This document shows positions 1 to 6,791 of a stretch of DNA of 13,751 bases, in pieces. The position numbers and the translations under genes are program-made. The stretch is from Desulfobacterales bacterium (GTDB taxonomy: Bacteria; Desulfobacterota; DSM-4660; Desulfatiglandales; Desulfatiglandaceae), in the NCBI GenBank assembly GCA_022013615.1, contig JAKLQB010000094.1:1-13751 (forward strand). The letters run 5' to 3'. Below the pieces are notes generated by a model. It did not search any database. It had not been told where the DNA came from and saw nothing but the letters and a program-made list of their open reading frames with translations. The stretch's first letter is position 1, and every line of letters starts with the position of its first letter.

Positions 1-1215
1 AATATGTTCCTTGATCGCATGTTCTGCGGCATTTACATCTAATTTTATTTTCCCCCCAAGGAAGAAATCAGGATTCAGATAGCCCAAAACAAGGTCAGAG
101 TCGGTGCAGGTGGGCTCTGTTCCTCCTAAGCTGTAACAGGCAGGACCAGGATTTGCCCCTGCACTCTGGGGCCCTACATGGAGAAGACCCCCATCATCGA
201 TCCACCCGATCGAGCCACCCCCTGCTCCGATTGTGTGTATACCCAATATCGGCATTGCAATAAGATGACGATTGATGTTTCCGTCAGTTATCAGCAACGG
301 TTCCCTTTCCTTGACCAGGGCCGCGTCAAAGCTGGTCCCACCCATGTCCACGGTAATGCAATCTTCATAACCCTGTATCGATGTATAGGCTATCCCGGCA
401 ATGGGGCCTGCTGCCGGGCCTGAAAGGAGCGTAGATGCAGCCATCTCCATGGCTACCTGGGGAGAGGTTACCCCGCCGTTTGACTGCATAATGAGAAGCA
501 CCCCTTTGAAATTGGCTGCATCGAGCTTTTTAATAAGGCTCAGGAGATAGTCCCTGAGTATAGGCCCTACATAAGAGTTTAGAACAGTGGTGGAAATGCG
601 GTTGTAGAACCGGACCTGTGGTAAGAGTTTTGAAGAAAGAGTTACATATGCTTCGGGCATCTGCTCGGCCACAATCTCCAGTGCCTTTCTCTCATTGTCA
701 GGGTTGGCATAGGAGTGAAGGAAGCATATGGCAATAGCCTTTACATCGTTCTTTTTAAAATGTTCAACCCCCGTCTTTACATCCTGCTCTTGGAGGGATT
801 TTGTCATATCACCAGTGTGGGTAACCCGTTCCCCGACAGGCCATCTCAGTGCTCTCCTGACAAGGGGCTTTGGGGCCTGATATCGATTGTTATAAAGCTC
901 CTCCCGCATACCCCGTCTCATCTGAAGGGCATCGCGAAATCCGTTTGTGGTAAGTAAGCCCGTTTTTACACCGGAATTTGTGAGGGTAGCGTTAGTCGTC
1001 ACGGTAGTGCCGTGAACAATAATCTCCACCTCTTGAAGGAAATCCTGGACATTGCAACCCCTCTTTTCTGCCATTTCATTGAGGCCGCTGAAGACGCCGA
1101 CAGAAGGATCGGGAAAGGTCGTAAGGGTTTTGTAAACCTCCGAGTCCCCTGACTCCTCCATGAGAAGGAAGTCTGTAAAGGTGCCGCCCACATCAATTCC
1201 GATCTTGGAACTCAT
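1..1215 (-). CDS. hyuA: HyuA-family hydantoinase A / oxoprolinase subunit, N-terminal part (C-terminus off the window)
   Basis: This frame is open from the ATG at 1215 to the window edge, giving 405 residues; family members are usually about 690, so roughly 60% is present. The start has a GGAGGAA ribosome site six bases upstream. Seen in order: the N-terminal actin-like phosphate loop DVGGTFTDF (residues 8-16), HGTTVTTNA (68-76), MQSNGG (243-248), SGPAAGP (265-271), a second phosphate loop VDMGGTSFD (289-297), GAGGGSI (330-336) and GANPGPACY (353-361). These are the hallmarks of the Hydant_A_N and Hydantoinase_A domains. Family members, usually paired with a HyuB, use ATP to open hydantoins or 5-oxoproline, or to carboxylate ketones; which one applies cannot be told here. 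A HyuB gene is expected just beyond position 1 but is not seen. The gene follows the GntR gene by 17 bases, so the two are probably cotranscribed. Confidence 0.93.
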   Translation of the reverse strand, partial: MSSKIGIDVGGTFTDFLLMEESGDSEVYKTLTTFPDPSVGVFSGLNEMAEKRGCNVQDFLQEVEIIVHGTTVTTNATLTNSGVKTGLLTTNGFRDALQMRRGMREELYNNRYQAPKPLVRRALRWPVGERVTHTGDMTKSLQEQDVKTGVEHFKKNDVKAIAICFLHSYANPDNERKALEIVAEQMPEAYVTLSSKLLPQVRFYNRISTTVLNSYVGPILRDYLLSLIKKLDAANFKGVLLIMQSNGGVTSPQVAMEMAASTLLSGPAAGPIAGIAYTSIQGYEDCITVDMGGTSFDAALVKEREPLLITDGNINRHLIAMPILGIHTIGAGGGSIGWIDDGGLLHVGPQSAGANPGPACYSLGGTEPTCTDSDLVLGYLNPDFFLGGKIKLDVNAAEHAIKEHI

Positions 1216-1232
1216 TGACAATTTCCTCCATT

Positions 1233-1970
1233 TCACGTCTCTGTTTTAATATCAACGTATTCCTTAAGCAGGTATTTCTTGCCAGTGTTTATATGATGCC
1301 GGATGATCTGCTTCAATTTCCGGCGATCTTTATTCTTAATTGCATCAATGATCATTTTGTGATCTTTGATTGAGACGACCGCTCGCCCTTTGATTTTCAG
1401 GATACGGGCCCTGTGACGAGTGATGTGATCTCTTAATCGATTGATGAAATCATGAAGCCATTTGGAATCACAAGCCGCAGCGAGGATGTCATGAAACTCA
1501 CTATTCAACAGTAACATGTCCGCTGGTCGATGCTCAGCCAGGGCCTTTTCAGATTCTTTTACGTTTTCTTCGAGAGCATGGATTCCTTCGTCAGTTATCT
1601 GATCCACAACCAGCTCTGCTGCGTAAATCTCTAATATCAATCTAAGGCCAAAAATTTCTTCTATTTCCTTGGTTGAAAGCTCGGGTATATTAAAGCCCCC
1701 ACGAGGTGATTTTATAATAAGGCCCTGTTGCTCAAGCTTAAAAATCGCCTCTCTGATGGGAGTCCGGCTTATTCCCAGTTTTTTGGCAAGCTGCTCTTCA
1801 TATAGTGTTTCATCCGATTCAAACTCGCCTTGAATAATGGCGTTTTTCAAAGACTCGTAAATTTCCTCCCGGAGGGGGCGCCTTTGTAGTTTGCCGATCA
1901 GTTTTTCCATGGATGGTTCCATAGACGGTTTGTTTTCCTGTAGAGCAGAATCTCTCCTCAGAAATTCCAT
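1233..1970 (-). CDS. GntR-family transcriptional regulator, FadR/FCD subfamily
   Basis: A 245-residue protein of normal FCD-regulator length. A winged helix-turn-helix covers about residues 32-97, with the recognition region LAKKLGISRTPIREAIFKLE (61-80) followed by the wing SPRGGFNIPEL. The all-helical FCD ligand domain follows (about 103-235). It keeps histidines H160 (in SEFHDIL), H204 (in KDHKMI) and H226 (in RHHINT), which in this family usually bind a metal that helps hold a carboxylate ligand. I chose the ATG at 1970 because an AGGTG ribosome site sits about five bases before it; a GTG at 1976 would add two residues and overlap that site. The gene is divergent from the transporter/catabolic operon and directly upstream of hyuA, the usual position of a local, substrate-responsive repressor. 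It probably controls both transcripts and itself. The effector is unknown. Confidence 0.92.
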   Translation of the reverse strand: MEFLRRDSALQENKPSMEPSMEKLIGKLQRRPLREEIYESLKNAIIQGEFESDETLYEEQLAKKLGISRTPIREAIFKLEQQGLIIKSPRGGFNIPELSTKEIEEIFGLRLILEIYAAELVVDQITDEGIHALEENVKESEKALAEHRPADMLLLNSEFHDILAAACDSKWLHDFINRLRDHITRHRARILKIKGRAVVSIKDHKMIIDAIKNKDRRKLKQIIRHHINTGKKYLLKEYVDIKTET

Positions 1971-2065
1971 GTTCACCTCATTAAACGCTGCATCCCATGT
2001 GGGGCATAAAACGCAGGGAGAATTTGCAGGCCCTGAAAAGGCTCGAAATTAAGTTTAAATAATAC

Positions 2066-2094
2066 TTGACATTTATTGCCGCAGTGTTTTAAAA
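2066..2094 (+). promoter_or_regulatory. Possible sigma70-type promoter toward the transporter operon
   Basis: A perfect -35 TTGACA (2066-2071) is followed 17 bases later by a poor -10, TTAAAA (2089-2094). A perfect TATAAT also lies at 2114-2119 but has no -35 at the right distance. One of these probably starts the operon at 2249, which needs a plus-strand promoter in this gap. The choice between them is uncertain. Confidence 0.3.
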
Positions 2095-2099
2095 AAAAG

Positions 2100-2133
2100 A
2101 TACACATATCATGTATAATGTATAACGTATAAG
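2100..2133. promoter_or_regulatory. Tandem 7-base repeats and inverted repeat, likely operator for the divergent promoters
   Basis: Three head-to-tail heptamers GTATAAT, GTATAAC and GTATAAG occupy 2113-2133 without gaps. Just before them, and sharing a few bases, is an inverted repeat ATACA (2100-2104) / TGTAT (2112-2116) with a 7-base spacer. The array lies in the divergent gap, inside the candidate minus-strand promoter and over a TATAAT. FCD-type GntR proteins bind short AT-rich sites with GT...AC half-sites, so this is the best operator candidate. The binding protein is inferred. Confidence 0.45.
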
Positions 2134-2139
2134 TGTCAA
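2112..2139 (-). promoter_or_regulatory. Candidate promoter of the GntR-hyuA transcript
   Basis: Read on the minus strand there is a perfect -35 TTGACA (2139-2134), a 16-base spacer and a -10-like TATACA (2117-2112). It points at the GntR gene, leaving a leader of roughly 130 bases. It overlaps the three tandem GTATAAN repeats, so a protein bound to them would block it. Found by consensus matching only. Confidence 0.45.
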
Positions 2140-2248
2140 GGCTTTTTGTAATGGTCAAGAAAAAAAGGGAGAGATGATATTTTGTTAATAGGACAGATAG
2201 TGTGGCTCAATTATTATTAACCTTATTTCCAATTAAAGGAGGGTGATC

Positions 2249-3454
2249 ATGGAAAAGAGAGATCCTTGGACAAAGTGGCTGGGAGTTTATTTGGCTATTG
2301 CCCTGGTGATGGTATTGATAATGCCAGGCTACGCTGCTTCAGCTTCAAAACAACCAATAAAATTTGGATATGTCGGTCCCATGTCAGGCTTTTATGCTCA
2401 TGGGGGCACACATGCTACCCAGGGTATGAAACTCGCTTTTGATGAAGTGAACTGGACAGTTGCAGGCCGCAAAATTGAATTGGTTATTGAGGATGATGGC
2501 TGGGATGTCGGGGCGGGAATAGCAAAGGCAAAAAAATTAGTTCTTGATGATAAGGTAGACATTATGCTGGGTCCTCATAATGGGCAGGTGATCATAGCAC
2601 TTAATGATTTTTACAAAGAACACAAGATGATACACATCTCTCCTATAGCCGATGATTCCAGGCTTACAAGAGATAAGTACAGCAAATACTTTTTCCGTGC
2701 CAACAAGGACGCAATTGCAGACGTATACCGCGTAGCAGGGTATCTTGCCTATAAAAAAGGCTATCGCAAGGTAGTTTACATGGGAGCTGATTTCATTCCT
2801 TCGAGGGAAAACATTAAAGGTTTCAAGCAGGTTTTTGAGCCCTTGGGCGGAAAAGTGGTTAATGAGATCTTTGTGCCTTTTGGAACTACCGACTTTGCCC
2901 CTTATTTCACCAAAATTGATCTCAAGAACACGGATGCAATATATGTATTCTTTTTTGGAGGCGATGCAATAAGCTTTGTTAAGCAATACACTGAGTACGG
3001 TCTCAAAGGACGTCTGTCCTTGCTCGGAATAGCAATCACCGACGGCGCTCTCATCAAGGCAGAAAGAGATGCTGCATTAGGGATTGAGACTGTGTCAAAT
3101 TATTGCCCGACATTAGATACACCTGTAAACAAGAAATTCGTTACGGCCTACACAAAGAAATTCAAAATGGATGTCGACTTTCATGCAGATCTTGGCTATG
3201 TCACCGCAAAGGTAGCTCTATTAGGGCTTGAGAAGGTTAATGGCAACACAAAAGACGTGGACGGGCTGATCAAGGCTATGGAAAAGGTGCAATTTGACGC
3301 ACCAAGAGGTCCTTTCCGTTTTGGCCCCAATCACGCCCCTATTCAAAATGTCTATCTCAGGGTTGTGAAAAAGACAAACGGCCAATTTCAAAATTATGTT
3401 GTGGAGACCACTCCTGATGTGGGGCAGGGCTGGATGCCTTCAGAACTCCGCTAA
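2249..3454 (+). CDS. Liv-type ABC transporter periplasmic substrate-binding protein
   Basis: This is the extracytoplasmic receptor of the ABC importer encoded by the next four genes. I chose the ATG at 2249 because GGAGGG (2238-2243) sits five bases upstream; a GTG at 2243 overlaps that site. The 401-residue protein starts with a signal peptide: charged N-terminus, hydrophobic residues about 11-26 and likely cleavage near residue 30 (GYAAS). The mature part begins KQPIKFGYVGPMSG and has the two-lobed type I periplasmic-binding fold (Peripla_BP_6 family), with typical lines such as GMKLAFDEVNW and VDIMLGPHNG. The family binds branched-chain amino acids but also aromatic acids, amides, urea and other small molecules. 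The catabolic genes downstream argue for a ureide, imide or related heterocycle rather than leucine; that is inference. It is the first gene of the operon. Confidence 0.92.
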   Translation: MEKRDPWTKWLGVYLAIALVMVLIMPGYAASASKQPIKFGYVGPMSGFYAHGGTHATQGMKLAFDEVNWTVAGRKIELVIEDDGWDVGAGIAKAKKLVLDDKVDIMLGPHNGQVIIALNDFYKEHKMIHISPIADDSRLTRDKYSKYFFRANKDAIADVYRVAGYLAYKKGYRKVVYMGADFIPSRENIKGFKQVFEPLGGKVVNEIFVPFGTTDFAPYFTKIDLKNTDAIYVFFFGGDAISFVKQYTEYGLKGRLSLLGIAITDGALIKAERDAALGIETVSNYCPTLDTPVNKKFVTAYTKKFKMDVDFHADLGYVTAKVALLGLEKVNGNTKDVDGLIKAMEKVQFDAPRGPFRFGPNHAPIQNVYLRVVKKTNGQFQNYVVETTPDVGQGWMPSELR

Positions 3455-3475
3455 TCTTAGGAAGATCTATCACAA

Positions 3476-4336
3476 GTGATCAACACCGGACAGATAATTC
3501 TAATTCTCTTAAATGGTGTCACCACCGGGATGCTGCTCTTTCTGCTTGCCTCTGGCCTCATATTAATCCTTGGGGTCATGGGTATTGTAAATATGAGTCA
3601 CGGCGCCTTTTTCCTGCTCAGTGGCTATATCTCTATTGCTATTGCTTCTGCCACAGATAATTTTTTAATAGCCGTATTAGGAGGTACGGCAGCCATTGTT
3701 ATCTTGGGAATATTGGTAGAGCGTTTCCTCCTGCGTCGTGTTCCCGGTGGTGTTGACGCCCAGGTACTCCTTACATTTGCCTTTGTTTACATCATAGCAG
3801 ATTTTTCAAGAGGCGTCTGGGGCGGGTATCCTCAAGGGTTGCATGCCCCGGCAATTCTGGCAGGCTCGGTAAAGATTCCTGGTGTGTTCATGACATTTCC
3901 GATCTATCGTCTCTCAATTGTCGTTTTTGGTCTAATAATCGCTGTTGCACTGTGGCTGTTTCTTGAAAAAACCCGGTTTGGTGCGATCATTCGGGCCGGA
4001 GTAGATGATAGAGAAATGGTAATGGGGATCGGGATAAATATCAAGATGCTTTTCACCGCGGTCTTTGCCCTGGGCTCACTCCTGGTTGGCTTGGCCGGGG
4101 CCTTGGGTGCCCCTATCATGCCCGTCTATCCCGGGCAGGACTGGAATATCCTTCTTTTAGGGATGATTGTATTGGTAGTAGGTGGAGCATCTATAAGAGG
4201 TGCTCTTCTTGGCAGTCTCATTATAGGGTTGGCAGATAATATAGGGAAATTCATGCTGCCCCAGTTGGCCATGTTCCTCCTCTTTGGAATTATGGCGCTT
4301 ATCCTGGCACTCAAACCTCAAGGCCTTTTTCGATAG
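3476..4336 (+). CDS. livH: Liv-type ABC transporter permease, LivH family
   Basis: One of the two inner-membrane channel subunits of the importer. It has 286 residues, the normal LivH length, and is almost entirely hydrophobic with about eight membrane segments. Seen are the family motif GVMGIVNMSHGAFFLLSGY (residues about 33-51) and the C-terminal GGASIRGALLGSLIIGLADN stretch. The start is GTG at 3476, with an AGGAAG ribosome site (3460-3465) upstream; no ATG fits better. It follows the binding-protein gene by 21 bases and is separated from the LivM gene by two bases, so translation is likely coupled. Substrate choice is set mainly by the binding protein. Confidence 0.93.
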   Translation: MINTGQIILILLNGVTTGMLLFLLASGLILILGVMGIVNMSHGAFFLLSGYISIAIASATDNFLIAVLGGTAAIVILGILVERFLLRRVPGGVDAQVLLTFAFVYIIADFSRGVWGGYPQGLHAPAILAGSVKIPGVFMTFPIYRLSIVVFGLIIAVALWLFLEKTRFGAIIRAGVDDREMVMGIGINIKMLFTAVFALGSLLVGLAGALGAPIMPVYPGQDWNILLLGMIVLVVGGASIRGALLGSLIIGLADNIGKFMLPQLAMFLLFGIMALILALKPQGLFR

Positions 4337-4338
4337 AT

Positions 4339-5316
4339 ATGGCCTCAAAAAGCATTCAACACAAATATTTTGTCTATTTTTCATTAGCTGCCGGGGGCAT
4401 TGTCTTGGTGGCATTTCCCCAGTTCATGCCCGTATACCATACGTATTTATTAACAGAGGTGCTAATATATCTGATCTTCGCACTCAGCCTGAATTTGTTG
4501 ATGGGGTATACAGGTCTTGTTTCTCTCGGGCATGCGGCATTTTGGGGGACAGGAGGCTATGCAGTAGCCCTATTAATGTCAAAAGGTGTTGTTGATAACT
4601 TTTTTCTTTGCACGGGTGCTGCTTTATTGGCCTCAGCAATTCTTGCTTGTATTTTTGGCTTCCTGGCTCTCAGAACTTCTGGGGTCTATTTCATTATGAT
4701 TACTTTGGCTCTCGGGCAAATGCTCTGGGCCCTTGCCTGGCGTTGGGAATCATTTACAGGGGGCAGTAACGGCCTCCACGGTGTTACCCGGCCCGATTTC
4801 CTGGCGTCCTGGTCTCAGGTAAATAGCATAAGTTTTTATTATTTAATTTTAATAATAGTTATCCCAACTATCCTTCTCATTTACCGCATTACCACCTCCC
4901 CTTTTGGCCAAACATTGGTCGGTATTCGTGAGAATGAGCCTCGAATGCAGGCCCTCGGCTATAATACATGGCGTTACAAGTACTCCTGTTATGTATTGGC
5001 GGCAATATTTGGGGCATTAGCCGGGGCCCTAAAGGTTTTTCAGGATGGTTCTATTAATCCGGGAAGTTTCAGTATAACAATATCAGGATTGGTCGTACTT
5101 ATGGTGCTCACTGGAGGGGCAGGTAGTTTTGCCGGGCCTATTTTGGGTGCAAGCGTAGTCTGGGTAATAAAAAGCATCGTCAGCTCCTACACTTCATACT
5201 GGGGCGCTGCCTTAGGCATCATCCTCGTTATTATAGTGATGTTTTCTCCTCAAGGGATTACCCCTTTGCTTACGAAACCACTTGTGAAACTGAACCAGAG
5301 GCTATGGAATCCCTAA
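4339..5316 (+). CDS. livM: Liv-type ABC transporter permease, LivM family
   Basis: The second channel subunit, partner of LivH. It has 325 residues with many membrane segments. The family signature NLLMGYTGLVSLGHAAFWGT (about 52-71) is clear, as are the cytoplasmic coupling region around GIRENEPRMQALGYNTWRYK and the C-terminal GGAGSFAGPILGA segment. The ATG at 4339 lies two bases after the LivH stop, and the 3' end overlaps the LivG start by 13 bases, so the stoichiometry of the complex is probably maintained by coupled translation. Nothing is missing or broken. Confidence 0.93.
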   Translation: MASKSIQHKYFVYFSLAAGGIVLVAFPQFMPVYHTYLLTEVLIYLIFALSLNLLMGYTGLVSLGHAAFWGTGGYAVALLMSKGVVDNFFLCTGAALLASAILACIFGFLALRTSGVYFIMITLALGQMLWALAWRWESFTGGSNGLHGVTRPDFLASWSQVNSISFYYLILIIVIPTILLIYRITTSPFGQTLVGIRENEPRMQALGYNTWRYKYSCYVLAAIFGALAGALKVFQDGSINPGSFSITISGLVVLMVLTGGAGSFAGPILGASVVWVIKSIVSSYTSYWGAALGIILVIIVMFSPQGITPLLTKPLVKLNQRLWNP

Positions 5317-6068
5317 AGTGTGAAAACATTTTCAAGGAATTTGGTAAAGTACCTGTAATAGAAGATGTTTCTTTTGGCATAGGAGATGGGGAATGCAGGG
5401 CAATTATCGGACCCAATGGAGCCGGGAAGACCACCCTGTTTAATCTAATCGCAGGGCAATTATACCCCTCTGCTGGTCGAATATATTTGTTGGGCCAGGA
5501 CATAACTACAATACCTCTTCATGAGAGGGTTCACCTTGGTCTGGCTCGCACATTTCAAATTACGAATCTTATGTTCGATCTCACTGTTATGGAAAATGCC
5601 CTGTTGGCAATTAAAGTAGTTATGCCGTTCCGATCCGTCTTGTTTCGCTCTCAGAAGAGATATGCCGGCCTTTTTGATGAGTCTGAGCGATTGCTAACAC
5701 AATGGGGATTATGGGAAAGGCGAAATGACCTGGTAAAAAATTTGTCTTACGGGGAGCAGCGCCAGACCGAGTTAGTCATGGCTCTGGCTTCCAAGCCAAA
5801 AATACTGTTGCTGGATGAGCCGACTTCCGGTCTCTCAGGGGCCGAGTCAGTTTCTTTTGTTGATCTCATTCGTAAGGCCAAACAGGATATTACTGTTGTG
5901 ATCGTTGAGCACCATATGGATGTAATATTTGACCTGGCAGATTTTATATCTGTGCTTCACTATGGAAAGGTGATAGCAGAGGGAACGAAAGAGGAGATCG
6001 TAACCAACGCTAAGGTCAAAGAAGTCTATTTGGGCGAGGACCCAGAAGAGGATGCTTCAACTAATTGA
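5304..6068 (+). CDS. livG: Liv-type ABC transporter ATP-binding protein, LivG family
   Basis: Cytoplasmic ATPase that drives the importer together with LivF. It has 254 residues, standard for LivG. Seen: Walker A GPNGAGKT (36-43), Q-loop glutamine Q85 (ARTFQI), ABC signature LSYGEQRQ (147-154), Walker B ILLLDEP (167-173), D-loop SGLSGAES and switch histidine H203 in VIVEHHMD. The signature has YGEQ in place of the classic SGGQ, which is normal for LivG. Its start overlaps the end of livM by 13 bases and its end overlaps livF by 17 bases. Confidence 0.94.
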   Translation: MESLKCENIFKEFGKVPVIEDVSFGIGDGECRAIIGPNGAGKTTLFNLIAGQLYPSAGRIYLLGQDITTIPLHERVHLGLARTFQITNLMFDLTVMENALLAIKVVMPFRSVLFRSQKRYAGLFDESERLLTQWGLWERRNDLVKNLSYGEQRQTELVMALASKPKILLLDEPTSGLSGAESVSFVDLIRKAKQDITVVIVEHHMDVIFDLADFISVLHYGKVIAEGTKEEIVTNAKVKEVYLGEDPEEDASTN

Positions 6069-6756
6069 TATTCATACTTATTACGGAGACAGCCATATTC
6101 TTCAAGGTGTCTCTTTTGACATTCCTAAAGGCGCTATTGTAGCCCTTTTAGGGCGAAATGGTATGGGCAAAACAACAACTACCCGCTCCATTATTGGATT
6201 TACACCACCACGTCGTGGGATAGTGCGTTTCAAAGGGAAAGATATCTCTGGTGTGGAGTCCCATAAAATAGTTCAAATGGGCATAGGCCTGGTCCCTCAG
6301 GGCCGTCGTATTTTTCCTTCGCTAAGCGTGAAAGAGAATCTCATGATAGCGGCACGTGGTCGGCCTGATCTCCCCAAAGGCTGGGACATGGGCAAGGTCC
6401 TTTCCCTGTTTCCCCAGCTTAAGCCGCGACTCCATGCCCAGGGCAATGCCATTAGTGGCGGGGAACTTCAAATGCTTGCCATAGCCAGGGCCTTAATGGG
6501 TAATCCGGAGCTTCTTTTAATGGATGAGCCCTCCGAGGGACTTGCCCCCATTATTGTGAGGCATATAGAACACATTATTAAACGGCTTAAAGATGAGGGA
6601 GGTTTTTCCATATTGCTTGCGGAGCAATCACTTCATCTGGCCTTAGAAGTAGCTGACTATGTCTATATAATGAGCAAGGGCACGATTGTATATGAGTCTG
6701 CTCCCCAGCAGTTACGGGACAATGAAGAGGTTAAGGTGAAACATCTCGGTGTATGA
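6052..6756 (+). CDS. livF: Liv-type ABC transporter ATP-binding protein, LivF family
   Basis: The second ATPase of the importer, 234 residues. Seen: Walker A GRNGMGKT (34-41), Q-loop Q83 (VPQGRRIF), signature ISGGELQ (134-140), Walker B LLLMDEP (154-160) and the LivF-typical EGLAP after it. The switch position reads LLAEQS, with Gln where most ABC ATPases have His; this is usual for LivF proteins. The 17-base overlap with livG shows tight operon structure. The reductase gene follows after 35 bases, so transporter and catabolic enzymes share a transcript. Confidence 0.94.
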   Translation: MLQLIDIHTYYGDSHILQGVSFDIPKGAIVALLGRNGMGKTTTTRSIIGFTPPRRGIVRFKGKDISGVESHKIVQMGIGLVPQGRRIFPSLSVKENLMIAARGRPDLPKGWDMGKVLSLFPQLKPRLHAQGNAISGGELQMLAIARALMGNPELLLMDEPSEGLAPIIVRHIEHIIKRLKDEGGFSILLAEQSLHLALEVADYVYIMSKGTIVYESAPQQLRDNEEVKVKHLGV

Positions 6757-6791
6757 TGACATAGAGAGAATTCGTGAGAAGAGGAGACAAA

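Noticed and set aside
178..957. Plus-strand open frames at 178-423 and 715-957
   Set aside because: They overlap the minus-strand HyuA frame, which carries conserved motifs along its whole length; the plus-strand products show nothing recognisable.
1973..2158. 61-codon minus-strand frame upstream of the GntR gene
   Set aside because: It spans the AT-rich promoter/operator region, has no ribosome site or recognisable product, and would overlap the regulatory repeats.
2537..2986. 149-codon minus-strand frame opposite the binding-protein gene
   Set aside because: The translation is low-complexity and unlike any family, and the plus strand here encodes the conserved binding-protein fold.
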